Below, piece by piece: positions 42,431-51,111 of a stretch of 64,000 nt of DNA. The notes beneath the pieces were generated by a model. It saw only the letters and a list, made by a program, of their open reading frames with translations, had not been told where the DNA came from and made no database searches. The stretch spans positions 93,555-157,554 of the forward strand of contig NZ_BMUZ01000017.1 in assembly GCF_014650455.1 (NCBI RefSeq), given 5' to 3'. A program made the position numbers and the translations under genes. The number at the start of each line of letters is the position of its first letter. Within the stretch, counting starts at the first letter, position 1. The DNA comes from Streptomyces xanthochromogenes. Lineage in GTDB: Bacteria > Actinomycetota > Actinomycetes > Streptomycetales > Streptomycetaceae.

Positions 42431-42871
42431 ATGGACGACGCCCTGGACTTCTCCGCACTTGTACTGGCCCTCTCCGGCCAGCTGGTACAGGAGATCCACA
42501 CCACCGTGTCCCAGCAGGGGTTCGCGGACCTCCGGCCCGCGCACGGCTTCGCCTTCGCCCGCATCTCGGCCGGCGGCGCCACCACGGCCGACCTCGCCGA
42601 GCACCTGGGCGTGACCAAGCAGGCCGCCGCCCAGCTCGTCGAGGAGTTGGTCCGCAAGGGATACGTGGAACGGCTTCCGCACCCGCACGACGCCCGCGCC
42701 CGCCTCTTGGCCCTGACCGCGACCGGCTGGGCCGCCACGCGCGCCGCCGATCAGGCGGCCCGAGCCGCCGTCGCGGCATGGAGAGAAGTACTGGGCGAGA
42801 CGCGCTTCGGCGAACTGGTCACCGACCTGAGACGACTCGCACCGCGGGGGCCGATCCGCCCCGCCTGGTGA
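42431..42871 (+). CDS. MarR-family transcriptional regulator
   Basis: A 146-residue protein from ATG 42431 (MDDALDFSAL); a GTG-type start 7 codons upstream is possible but lies inside the operator. The winged helix is clear: GATTADLAEHLGVTKQAAAQLVEELVRKGYVERLPHPHDARARLLALT with the wing Asp-Arg pair. It probably represses itself and the divergent cupin gene and senses a small lipophilic or phenolic compound. Confidence 0.87.
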   Translation: MDDALDFSALVLALSGQLVQEIHTTVSQQGFADLRPAHGFAFARISAGGATTADLAEHLGVTKQAAAQLVEELVRKGYVERLPHPHDARARLLALTATGWAATRAADQAARAAVAAWREVLGETRFGELVTDLRRLAPRGPIRPAW

Positions 42872-42972
42872 ACCACCGGCCCGGCGCCGTACGGGGCGAC
42901 GGGCACGCCCGGGCCCTCCACGAGGGTGGACCTACCCGGTCAGCCCGCCGACGAGCGGGCACGGCCGACCGC

Positions 42973-43551
42973 TCAGCCCAGTGATGCGCTCGCCACGCGC
43001 AGCTCGTCCAGAGCCGCCAGGACGTACCCGGCGAGTTCGTCCTGGCCGTCGCGGTCACCCTCGGACCACTCGGCGAACCCGCGCTTGAAGGCGAGGATGC
43101 CCAGCTCGCTCGCCAGGGCCGCGGTGGCTTCGGGCAGGCCACGGGCGACCAGGGCGGTCGTCATCGCGGCGGTGAGGCTGACGGCCTTGAGGGCGTCACG
43201 CTCCTGCAGCTCGGTGCAGGCGGCGATGGCCGCCCGCACGCGCGGGGCGAGCTCGCGGTTCATGGGGCCCATCGCATTCGATGCGCGTTCAAGACCGGCG
43301 GCGACCGTTTCCAGAGGCGTGGCGGCGGCGGGGGCCTCGGCGATCCCCTCGGTGAGCAGCCTGCTCAGCGTCTCCTGCCCGGCCACCAGCAGCTCGCGCT
43401 TGTCGGGGAAGTGCCGGAAGAAGGTGCTCTTGGTGACCCCGGCACGCTCGGTGATCTGCGCGACCGTCGTGGCGTCGTACCCCTGCTCGGTGAACAGATC
43501 GACTGCGGCCACGACGAGGCGTTCGCGTGCGCCTGGTTCCCACCTACTCAT
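42973..43551 (-). CDS. TetR-family regulator
   Basis: A 192-residue protein. The N-terminal helix-turn-helix is TTVAQITERAGVTKSTFFRHFPDKRELL (residues about 28-55), typical TetR/AcrR. The C-terminal ligand domain is Ala-rich and not diagnostic. It is divergent from an NAD-dependent epimerase, with two GGGAC/GTCCC operator copies in the 88-base gap, so it should repress itself and the epimerase gene. Confidence 0.9.
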   Translation of the reverse strand: MSRWEPGARERLVVAAVDLFTEQGYDATTVAQITERAGVTKSTFFRHFPDKRELLVAGQETLSRLLTEGIAEAPAAATPLETVAAGLERASNAMGPMNRELAPRVRAAIAACTELQERDALKAVSLTAAMTTALVARGLPEATAALASELGILAFKRGFAEWSEGDRDGQDELAGYVLAALDELRVASASLG

Positions 43552-43564
43552 GGGGTCATCCTAT

Positions 43565-43622
43565 GTGATGGGACTCTTGTCCCGTCGCCTGGTAGCGTGT
43601 GACGGGACAAGAGTCCCATCAC
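43565..43622. promoter_or_regulatory. Double TetR operator forming a 22-bp perfect inverted repeat
   Basis: The 22 bases 43565-43586 are the exact reverse complement of 43601-43622, with a 14-nt spacer. Each arm contains its own quasi-palindrome, GGGACTCTTGTCCC (43570-43583) and GGGACAAGAGTCCC (43604-43617). It lies between the divergent TetR and epimerase starts. Confidence 0.85.
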
Positions 43623-43639
43623 TTGATGGAGGATTTCCC

Positions 43640-44521
43640 ATGCGCGTCTTCGTCACCGGCGCCACCGGCCTGATCGGCTCCACCGTCGTCGCCGAACTGC
43701 TCGGCAACGGCCACACCGTCCTCGCACTCGCCCGTTCCGACGCCTCCGCACGCGCCGTCGAGGCGGCCGGCGCCGAGCCGCTCCGCGGAGCCCTCGCCGA
43801 TCTGGATGTCCTCCGGACAGGCGCGGCCCGGGCCGACGGCGTCGTCCACCTCGCCTTCGGCAACGACTTCAGCAGTCCCGAGGCCCTCGCGCGGAACGTC
43901 GCCGAGGAGAGCGCCGCCCTCGCGGCGCTCGGCGAGGAACTCGTCGGCAGCGACCGCCCGTTCGTGACCGCCTCGGGTACGCCCCACACCCCGGGCCGCC
44001 TCTCCACCGAGGCCGATCCGGTGCCGACCGACGGACCGGTCGGCGGTCGCGGCCGCGCGGTCACGGCGGTCCTGGGCCTTGCGGCGCGCGGGGTCAGGAG
44101 TACGGCCGTACGCCTGCCGCGTACCGTCCACAACCAGGGCTCGGGCGGATTCGCCGGCCTGCTGACCGACATCGCACGCCGGACCGGCGTGTCCGGTTAC
44201 CCGGGCGACGGCACACAGCGCTGGCCGGCCGTCCACGCGCTCGACGCGGCAGCCCTGTTCCGGCTCGCCCTGGAGCGCGGGGAAGCCGGCAGCGCCTGGC
44301 ACGCCGTGGCCGACGAGGGAGACCGGGTGCGGGACATCGCCGAGGTCGTCGGGCGGCGGCTGGGTCTGCCGGTCGAGTCGGTGCCGGTGCAGACCTATGG
44401 CCCCCTCGGCCCGATCTTCGAGGCCGACCAGCCCTCGTCCAGCGCCCGCACCCGGAGTGCACTCGGCTGGGAGCCGAAGCACCCCGGCCTCCTGGAGGAC
44501 TTGGAGAACATCCAGCCCTGA
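43640..44521 (+). CDS. NAD(P)-dependent epimerase/dehydratase (extended SDR)
   Basis: A 293-residue protein from ATG 43640 with GGAGG 7 nt upstream. The Rossmann motif is MRVFVTGATGLIGSTVV (GxTGxIG). The later segments VHLAFGNDF and GRAVTAVLGLAARGVRS fit atypical SDRs of the NAD-epimerase class; the catalytic YxxxK is not obvious, so it may be an atypical reductase or quinone/NAD(P)-binding sensor. It is controlled by the divergent TetR. Confidence 0.85.
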   Translation: MRVFVTGATGLIGSTVVAELLGNGHTVLALARSDASARAVEAAGAEPLRGALADLDVLRTGAARADGVVHLAFGNDFSSPEALARNVAEESAALAALGEELVGSDRPFVTASGTPHTPGRLSTEADPVPTDGPVGGRGRAVTAVLGLAARGVRSTAVRLPRTVHNQGSGGFAGLLTDIARRTGVSGYPGDGTQRWPAVHALDAAALFRLALERGEAGSAWHAVADEGDRVRDIAEVVGRRLGLPVESVPVQTYGPLGPIFEADQPSSSARTRSALGWEPKHPGLLEDLENIQP

Positions 44522-44633
44522 CCGGCAACCGAGAGGCCCGCTCGGAACATTCGCGCGGACGGCTCGGTCCGTCGAAGGTACCGGGGCGCCGACGATCCCG
44601 GAGGCGCCGGCACCTCGTCAACTACCGTTCCGG

Positions 44634-45620
44634 TCAGCCTCGTTGCTCATCGTCGGGCCGGGGTCCCGCAGCGCGGCGGAGGCGATTGGCGATGGCCAGG
44701 CCGAGCCCCTCCTCCGTCGGCAGGGAAGCGATGATGAGGTCACATCCCTGCTCGTCGAGCTCGCGCAGGAACCCGTACAGTCCGCGTGCGTAGCCGGCCG
44801 CCGAGGCAGGCAGGTCGACCACGGCGTGCACCTTGGGCGGAGTGACGGCAGTGGGCGGGAGGAAGACGCCTACCCGGTGCCCCCGTTCCTGTGCGCTTTC
44901 CGCTTCGGCCACGACCTTGTCGGGCGCGACCAGGACGACGCGTGCCCGTGGCGCGTAGTGGGACGGGTGCTGGCCCGGTACCCGGACGGAACTCGTTTCG
45001 GGAACGGTGACCGGGCACCCCAGCACCGCTTCGAGTTCCTCGCGCGTCACCCCGCCGGGCCGCAGGACGCCGGGTACTTCACCGGTGACGTCGACGATCG
45101 TCGACTCGACGCCGACCTCGCACGGGCCGCCGTCCAGCACGAAGTCGACGGCCGCGCCGAGTTCCGCACGGACGTGGTCGGCAGTCGTCGGACTGACCGA
45201 GCCGAAACGATTGGCGGAGGGCGCCGTGATTCCGCCGCCGAAGGCGGACAGCAGGGCGAGTGCCACGGGATGGGCGGGCACGCGCACGGCCACCGTGTCC
45301 AGCCCACCAGTTGCTTCGAGGGGGACACGAGGGCCCCGGGGCAGCACCAGCGTCAGCGGCCCCGGCCAGAAGTGTTCGGCCAGCAGCCGGGCCGTGGGGG
45401 AAACGCCCTCCACCCACTGGTCGAGGCTGTCCGCGCCGCCGATGTGAACGATCAGCGGGTGGGAGGAGGGCCGCCCCTTGGCCTGGAAAATGCGCGCGAC
45501 CGCAGCGGGGTCCTCGGCGTTGGCACCGAGACCGTAGACCGTCTCGGTCGGGAGGGCCACCAGCCCTCCGGCGCGCAGCAGCCCGGCCGCTTTCTCGATA
45601 TCACTGGTACGTACCGTCAC
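44634..45620 (-). CDS. sua5: L-threonylcarbamoyladenylate synthase, Sua5 type
   Basis: A 328-residue protein from GTG 45620 (VTVRTSDIEKAAGLL); the frame is open 19 codons further. The YrdC domain has LVALPTETVYGLGANA, KGRPSSHPLIVHI, WPGPLTLVLPR and ITAPSANRFGSVSPT. The smaller Sua5 domain follows the PGQHPSHYAPRA linker. The enzyme makes threonylcarbamoyl-AMP for the t6A37 modification of ANN-decoding tRNAs. It is the canonical partner of this family in the window and contrasts with the divergent YrdC-like gene at 34637. Confidence 0.92.
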   Translation of the reverse strand: MTVRTSDIEKAAGLLRAGGLVALPTETVYGLGANAEDPAAVARIFQAKGRPSSHPLIVHIGGADSLDQWVEGVSPTARLLAEHFWPGPLTLVLPRGPRVPLEATGGLDTVAVRVPAHPVALALLSAFGGGITAPSANRFGSVSPTTADHVRAELGAAVDFVLDGGPCEVGVESTIVDVTGEVPGVLRPGGVTREELEAVLGCPVTVPETSSVRVPGQHPSHYAPRARVVLVAPDKVVAEAESAQERGHRVGVFLPPTAVTPPKVHAVVDLPASAAGYARGLYGFLRELDEQGCDLIIASLPTEEGLGLAIANRLRRAAGPRPDDEQRG

Positions 45621-45783
45621 GCGGGGATTCTTCCACTGATCGCCGGCTGCCGGGAACAAGCGCCGGTCGCCCTTCACCTGAGCGAATTGGGTGATCCGCT
45701 ACGTGTGTTGGCGCGTGCAGCGACCGTACGGGCCTGCCGTCTGCGTTAACTCAGGGGACATCCCCACGCTGAGAGGAACTCTG

Positions 45784-46041
45784 ATGAAGAGCATGCTGGC
45801 CCGGGTCCTGGTCACTTCCACCGTTGCGCTCACCATGGCCGGCCTGGCCGCCCCCGCCTACGCGGACGTCGCCGTTGGCGGGCGCTACGAGGGTGTTGTC
45901 AGCGCTGACGAGCCGTTCGTCGCCGGACACTGGGCCGGCTTCGCCGGGACCTCCCACGTCCACACCGCGAACAGCGGCTACGGCTGGGCCACCGACAGCG
46001 CTACCGGCGGCCGCGAGAGCAGCATCGTCGTCATCGACTGA
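45784..46041 (+). CDS. Small secreted protein of unknown function
   Basis: An 85-residue protein from ATG 45784; GAGAGGAA lies upstream. A signal peptide (MKSMLARVLVTSTVALTMAG, cleavage near AYA-DV) leaves about 58 mature residues. They are rich in Gly, Ser, His and Trp, without cysteines (GRYEGVVSADEPFVAGHWAG, SGYGWATDSATGG). No family is recognised. It could be a surface or morphogenetic peptide. A terminator follows 12 bases later. Confidence 0.72.
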   Translation: MKSMLARVLVTSTVALTMAGLAAPAYADVAVGGRYEGVVSADEPFVAGHWAGFAGTSHVHTANSGYGWATDSATGGRESSIVVID

Positions 46042-46053
46042 GCCACACACGAA

Positions 46054-46089
46054 GAGTCCTCCGTTCGCCCCGGTGCGGACGGAGGACTC
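46054..46089. terminator. Hairpin terminator
   Basis: An 11-bp perfect inverted repeat GAGTCCTCCGT/ACGGAGGACTC (46054-46064 with 46079-46089) with a 14-nt loop. It follows the small secreted protein and faces the convergent phosphatase. Confidence 0.8.
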
Positions 46090-46220
46090 CGTGGTCGTGT
46101 CCACCAAATCCGGTACGGGCTGCTCGATGCTCAACGGGGCTTCTGCTCACCGGAGTTCGGTGCGGGCGTGGCCGGGACGCCTTCCGGCCCGAGTGCCGTG
46201 TCCGGTCGGGGCGGGCCGGG

Positions 46221-47576
46221 TCAGGGTGGTGGGGGGACCCGGAGGGCGAGCAGGGCGGTGTCGTCGCTGGCCCAGCCACCGTGGTGGTCGGCCAGCGTGC
46301 GGGCGATTTGGGCGGTGGTCGCGGCCGCGTCGAGGCCGTGGGTGTCCGCCAGGGCCTGGGCGAGGGCTCCTTCGTCGAAGATCGACCGGTCGGGTGCGGG
46401 CCCCTGGGGGTCCGGGCGTGCTTCGCAGGCGCCGTCGGTGTAGAGGAACAGCAGGTCGCCCGGGGCGAGCCGGAAGCGGACGTCGGTGAGGCGGACGGAT
46501 TCCAGGACGCCGAGGAGAGTGCCGCTGGTGCCGACCTGCTGCACACGCCCCGTGGCGCGGCGGACGAGGGCCGGCGGGTGGCCCGCCAGGCACAGGCGTC
46601 CGGCCACGCCGGCTCGTGTGGTGCGGAGCGTGGCCTGGACGGCGGTCAGGAAGCGCGGGGAGCGCTGGGCGAGCATGGCGGCGTTCAGCCGGCCGAGGAC
46701 CGTCGCGGGCGACAGGTGGTCCCCGGCGTCGGCGCGCAGGGTGTAGCGGGCCAACGCGGTGACCTTGGCCGCTTCGGTGCCCTTGCCGCACACGTCGCCC
46801 AGCACGGCCGTCCACCACGGCCCGCGGGAGTGGAAGAGGTCGTAGAAGTCGCCCACCACATCCGCGTCGCCACTGGCAGGCAGGTAGAGCGCCGAGGCGT
46901 CGATGCCGGGTACCGGGCGCAGCGCCGGCGGCAGAAGGCTGTCCTGGAGGGAGCGGGCCAGTTCGCGGGAGTTCGCCAGCGCCCCCTGTGCCTGGTGCAG
47001 CGCCACCTGCGCGGTGCTCAGCGCGGCCTGTGTCGCGCCCAGGGAGATGCGCAGATTGATCTCGTTGGATGCCGCGCGGGCCAGCACGGCGAGGGTTTCC
47101 AGGTCCTGGGTCTTCCACTGGCGCGGGCTCGCGTCGATGACGCACATGGTGCCGATCGCCTGACCGTCGCTGGTGACGATCGGGAATCCGGCCCAGGCGC
47201 CAACGCCCCAGGGCCCGATGGCCTGGTGTCCGGCGGTGCGCGGGTCCTTCTCGGCGTCCTCGACGATGAACGGGCCCTCCGCCCCGACGGCGAAGTAGCA
47301 GAAGCTGTCGCCCACCGCGTTCTGCCACTCGTCCACGGTGCCGTAGGGCAGGTGCGGCACCGACTTCCAGTAGGTGCGGGTCTTCCCCACGAACGTGATC
47401 GCGGAGATGGCTGAACCCGTAACCGACACGGCCAGTCGCGTCAGGTCGTCGAACATCTGCTCCGGGGCGCTGCCGATCATCCCGCTGGCCTCCAGCGCCG
47501 CCAGTCTGGCCGGATCGGAGAGCGCCGCCGGCAGCCCGTCCTCCCGTACCCCGCCGGGATAGTCCACTCCGCCCAT
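46221..47576 (-). CDS. GAF-domain PP2C (SpoIIE-type) phosphatase
   Basis: A 451-residue protein from ATG 47576; GGGAGG lies 6 nt upstream. A GAF domain spans residues about 38-185 (FCYFAVGAEGPFIVEDAEKD, AWAGFPIVTSDGQAIGTMCV). A short coiled linker leads to a PP2C/SpoIIE phosphatase (about 230-448) with GDFYDLF, AVLGDVCGKG, LYTDGACEARP and SDDTALLAL, the metal-binding Asp motifs. In Streptomyces such proteins act on anti-anti-sigma factors to control stress sigma factors. The signal sensed by the GAF domain is unknown. No sigma factor lies next to it. Confidence 0.9.
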   Translation of the reverse strand: MGGVDYPGGVREDGLPAALSDPARLAALEASGMIGSAPEQMFDDLTRLAVSVTGSAISAITFVGKTRTYWKSVPHLPYGTVDEWQNAVGDSFCYFAVGAEGPFIVEDAEKDPRTAGHQAIGPWGVGAWAGFPIVTSDGQAIGTMCVIDASPRQWKTQDLETLAVLARAASNEINLRISLGATQAALSTAQVALHQAQGALANSRELARSLQDSLLPPALRPVPGIDASALYLPASGDADVVGDFYDLFHSRGPWWTAVLGDVCGKGTEAAKVTALARYTLRADAGDHLSPATVLGRLNAAMLAQRSPRFLTAVQATLRTTRAGVAGRLCLAGHPPALVRRATGRVQQVGTSGTLLGVLESVRLTDVRFRLAPGDLLFLYTDGACEARPDPQGPAPDRSIFDEGALAQALADTHGLDAAATTAQIARTLADHHGGWASDDTALLALRVPPPP

Positions 47577-47885
47577 GCCTCGCCTCCCTTGCCCGTCACG
47601 CCGCAATCGCGCAGGCCAGCCAACCACACCATCCGCACGGCTGTCAGTCGCGGGCCGAGGAACGACACCTGGCCGACGCCGCGCCGGCTTGGGCGGAGCA
47701 GAACCGGCGTGGTCCAGCGAGGGTCCCCCGCAGCTTCACGTCGTCGGCTGCGACGGCGAGCTGCCGGCCTTCGCCCGCAGCGGTGTACCGGCGCGGGACG
47801 GGCCCAGGCAGCTCGACTGGCCTCGTCCCGCCGACCGGACGACGGCGGTGGCGAGGACGCTGAACGTCCTCCCCAGCCGAAGAAA

Positions 47886-47919
47886 GCGCCTGACCTGAGG
47901 TTCTGCCCAGGTCAGGCGC
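47886..47919. terminator. Hairpin terminator downstream of the UvrA-like gene
   Basis: GCGCCTGACCTG (47886-47897) pairs perfectly with 47908-47919 around a 10-nt loop. It lies about 75 bases past the UvrA-like stop on the minus strand and ends the resistance operon. The remaining bases of 47577-47992 hold no gene. Confidence 0.85.
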
Positions 47920-47992
47920 CTTCCGTCCGATCCGCCGCGATCCGGCCCCGACGACACCGGCCACGCCCCGGCGGTGGACGGGCACCTACGCG

Positions 47993-50254
47993 TCAGGCGC
48001 CCGAAAGGTCCCGGCGGAGGTACTCGGCGGTGTACGAGCCGGCGGCCTTCAGGAGTTCCGCCGGGGTTCCCTCGAACAGGACCTTCCCGCCGCCGCTGCC
48101 GCCTTCGGGGCCGAGGTCGATGATCCAGTCGGCGTTCTTGACGATGTCGAGGTTGTGCTCGATGACGATCACCGTGTTGCCCCGGTCGACGATGCGCTCG
48201 ACGATGCCGAGGAGGCGGTGGGTGTCGGACAGGTGAAGGCCGGTGGTGGGCTCGTCCATCACGTAGACGCTGCCGACGCGGTGCAGGTCGGCGGCGAGCT
48301 TGAGGCGCTGGCACTCGCCGCCGGACAGGGTACTGAGCGGCTGGCCGAGCCCCACGTAGTCCAGGCCCACCTCGTTCAGCGCGTGCAGCGTCCGGCGGAG
48401 CTTCGGCTCGGTGAAGAAGTCCACCGCCTCGGCCGCCGTCATGGCCAGTACGTCGCTGATCGACCGGCCGCGCAGTCGGTAGCCGAGGACGTCATCGGCG
48501 AAACGACGACCCTGGCAGACCTCGCACACGGACTTCAGCGTCTCCATGAACGCCAGGTCGGTGTAAAGGACGCCCAGTCCTTGGCAGTTGGGGCAGGCGC
48601 CCTTGGAATTGGCGCTGAACAGCGACGCACTGACCCCGTTGGCCTTGGCGAACAGCTTGCGGATCGGGTCGAGGAGTCCGGTGTACGTGGCGGTGTTGGA
48701 CCGCCGGCTCCCCGTCACCGCGGACTGGTCGATCACGATCGCATCCGGATGTTGGCTCAGGAAGTCGTCGTTGACGAGAGAACTCTTGCCCGATCCGGCG
48801 ACTCCGGTGACAACGGTGAGGACGCCCGTGGGGAAGTCGACCGTGACATCGGTGAGGTTGTGACTGTTCGCGCCGGTGACGCTGAGCGCGCCGGTCGCGC
48901 GCCGGGGTGCGGCCTTCACGGGCAGGCGGTGGCGAAGGTGGCGGCCGGTGAGGGTGTCGGCTTCGACGAGACCGGTGAAGCTGCCCTCGAACACCACTTC
49001 GCCACCCAGCGTCCCGGCCTTCGGTCCCATGTCGACCACGTGGTCCGCGATGGCCATGACGTCCGGGTCGTGCTCCACCACGAGCACCGTGTTGCCCTTG
49101 TCCCGCAGTTCGAGCAGGAGTTCCTTGAGCCGGTGCACGTCGCGGGCGTGCAGTCCGACGCTCGGTTCGTCGAAGACGTACAGCATGTCGGTCAGACTGC
49201 TCGACAGATGGCGGACCATCTTGATCCGTTGCGACTCGCCGCCCGACAGCGTTCGGGTCTCGCGGTCCAGGCTCAGATAGCCGAGCCCGATGTCGACCAG
49301 GTGCCGAAGCCGGGAGACCAGGTCCTTCAGGACCGGTTTCACGTGGGGCAGGTCCAGCCCCGCCAGGACCGCGGCCAGGCGCTCGACCTCCATGGAGGTG
49401 AGATCCGCGATGTGGTGGCCGGCGATCCGGCAGCCACGGGCGGCGGGCGCGAGGCGGGTGCCCGCGCAGTCCCGGCAGGGAGCCGAGCGTACGAACCGCT
49501 GGAACACCTGGCGGCTGCGCTCGGACATGTCCTCCTTCTTGATGTAGAGCCTGGTGAACTTGTCCACCAGACCCTCGTACTTGACGTTCAGTGTGTTGCC
49601 CTGCCAGACCAGGCGGAGCTTCTGTGGCATCTCGCCGTGCAGCAGCAGCCCCAACTCCCGTTCGGTGAAGTCGGCGAGCGGCTTGTCGTTGTCGAAGAAG
49701 CCGGACTCCACGTAACTCAGCCAGTACCAGCTGTCCGTGGAGAAGTCGGGGTGCAGCAGCGCGCCCTGGTTGAGGGATTTGGCGCGGTCGACGAACGCGT
49801 CGAGGTCGAGTTCCACGACCCTGCCCAGCCCCTCGCACGTCGGGCACATGCCTTGGGGGTCGTTGAACGAGAACGCGCTGGGCGGCAGGCCCACGGGGTC
49901 GCCCGCCCGTGAGAACAGCAGTCGCAGCAGCGGGTTGATGTCCGTGATGGTGCCGACCGTGGAGCGTGGGTTGCCGCCCAGCCGTTTCTGGTCGATGACG
50001 ACGGCGGCGGAGATGTTCTCGATGGCGTCCATGGCCGGACGGCCGTGGTCGGGCAGGAAGTTGCGGACGAAGGCGGTGAAGGTCTCGTTGAGTTGGCGCT
50101 GGGCCTCGGCGGCGATGGTGTCGAACACCAGGGAGGACTTGCCCGAGCCGGAGACGCCGGTGAAGACCGTCAGACTCCGTTTCGGGATCTCCACCGAGAT
50201 GTTCTTGAGGTTGTTCTCCCGCGCACCGGTCACCTTGATGGCGTCGGTACTCAC
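47993..50254 (-). CDS. UvrA-like drug-resistance protein (DrrC type)
   Basis: A 753-residue protein from GTG 50254; GAGGAG lies 5 nt upstream. It has two ABC ATPase halves with Walker A GVSGSGKSSL and GVAGSGKSSL, signatures LSGGESQRI and LSGGECQRL, and Walker B YVFDEPSVGL and YVMDEPTTGL. It also has zinc-finger cysteine pairs (CPTCEGLG, CRDC; CPNCQGLG, CEVCQG). It is shorter than housekeeping UvrA (about 950) and lacks part of the UvrB-binding insert, as in DrrC of daunorubicin and UvrA-like proteins of actinomycin clusters. It gives self-resistance to a DNA intercalator. It follows the ABC transporter genes in the same direction. Confidence 0.92.
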   Translation of the reverse strand: MSTDAIKVTGARENNLKNISVEIPKRSLTVFTGVSGSGKSSLVFDTIAAEAQRQLNETFTAFVRNFLPDHGRPAMDAIENISAAVVIDQKRLGGNPRSTVGTITDINPLLRLLFSRAGDPVGLPPSAFSFNDPQGMCPTCEGLGRVVELDLDAFVDRAKSLNQGALLHPDFSTDSWYWLSYVESGFFDNDKPLADFTERELGLLLHGEMPQKLRLVWQGNTLNVKYEGLVDKFTRLYIKKEDMSERSRQVFQRFVRSAPCRDCAGTRLAPAARGCRIAGHHIADLTSMEVERLAAVLAGLDLPHVKPVLKDLVSRLRHLVDIGLGYLSLDRETRTLSGGESQRIKMVRHLSSSLTDMLYVFDEPSVGLHARDVHRLKELLLELRDKGNTVLVVEHDPDVMAIADHVVDMGPKAGTLGGEVVFEGSFTGLVEADTLTGRHLRHRLPVKAAPRRATGALSVTGANSHNLTDVTVDFPTGVLTVVTGVAGSGKSSLVNDDFLSQHPDAIVIDQSAVTGSRRSNTATYTGLLDPIRKLFAKANGVSASLFSANSKGACPNCQGLGVLYTDLAFMETLKSVCEVCQGRRFADDVLGYRLRGRSISDVLAMTAAEAVDFFTEPKLRRTLHALNEVGLDYVGLGQPLSTLSGGECQRLKLAADLHRVGSVYVMDEPTTGLHLSDTHRLLGIVERIVDRGNTVIVIEHNLDIVKNADWIIDLGPEGGSGGGKVLFEGTPAELLKAAGSYTAEYLRRDLSGA

Positions 50255-50343
50255 ATGTGCTCCTCGGGTGGTACGGGTGGGGCTCCCCGGAGAGCCCCGG
50301 TCGTGGTCGGGCAGAGAGGCTGTCGCCTCACGGGATGTCGCCG

Positions 50344-51111
50344 TCAGGCGTTCTCCTTCTGGAACGTCCGCGTGCCCCAGACGAGCGCCAGGGCGGCCAT
50401 CGCCAACAGGACGAGGGACCCGGTCAGCAGCCCTGTGGAGCCCAAGTCCCCGCGGAACGCGGCCCGTTCGGCGTCGACCACATGGGTCAGCGGGTTGATG
50501 CGGGCCAGGTTGTAGAGCCAGCCGGGAGCCAGTTGCGCGGTGACCGGCAGCAGCACGCCGGACAGCAGGAGCAGCGGCAGCAGCACGGCGTTCATCAGCG
50601 AGGGGAACGCGGCCTCGCTCTTGAGGACCATCGCCAGTGCGTACGATCCGGACGACAGCGTGATGGCGAGGACCGCCGCCATGGCGAGGCTCAGGAGCAT
50701 GCCGGACGCCGGCGCGTCCAGGTCGAAGACGAGCAGCGTCACCAGGACGATCAGCACCGACTGCGCGGTGGCCTGGACGGCCTGGGCCAGGACCTTGCCG
50801 AACAGGAGCGCGGACCGGCTGGCCGGTGTTCCGCGGAAGCGGTCCACCACGCCGACCCGGTACTCGGTGAGCAGCCCGACTCCGGCGAACGAACCGCTGA
50901 ACAGCGCCGTCTGCACGATGAGCGCGGGCGTGAGCACGGCCCAGGCGTTGCCGGACGGGAAGCCGGGCGTATGGGCCACCACCGTCACCATGAGCGGCCC
51001 GAAGAGGAACAGGTACAGCAGCGGCTGCATGATGCCGATGATCAGCCAGGTGGGATTGCGCAGACACAGCTTCATGTCCCGCAGAAAGATCAGCCAGGTG
51101 TCACGCAGCAT
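50344..51111 (-). CDS. ABC-2 type drug exporter permease (DrrB-like)
   Basis: A 255-residue protein with six hydrophobic segments (WLIIGIMQPLLYLFLFGPLM, VLTPALIVQTALFSGSFAGVG, and so on) and the ABC-2 signature NPLTHVVDAERAAFRG near the C-terminus. It overlaps the ATPase gene by 11 bases. With the ATPase it forms a heteromeric exporter of the DrrAB kind. A weak 7-bp hairpin at 50279-50298 follows, before the UvrA-like gene. Confidence 0.9.
   Translation of the reverse strand: MLRDTWLIFLRDMKLCLRNPTWLIIGIMQPLLYLFLFGPLMVTVVAHTPGFPSGNAWAVLTPALIVQTALFSGSFAGVGLLTEYRVGVVDRFRGTPASRSALLFGKVLAQAVQATAQSVLIVLVTLLVFDLDAPASGMLLSLAMAAVLAITLSSGSYALAMVLKSEAAFPSLMNAVLLPLLLLSGVLLPVTAQLAPGWLYNLARINPLTHVVDAERAAFRGDLGSTGLLTGSLVLLAMAALALVWGTRTFQKENA

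Noticed and set aside
50279..50298. 7-bp hairpin between the permease and UvrA-like genes as a terminator
   Set aside because: The stem is short and the three resistance genes appear to form one operon; it is more likely incidental or a weak attenuator.
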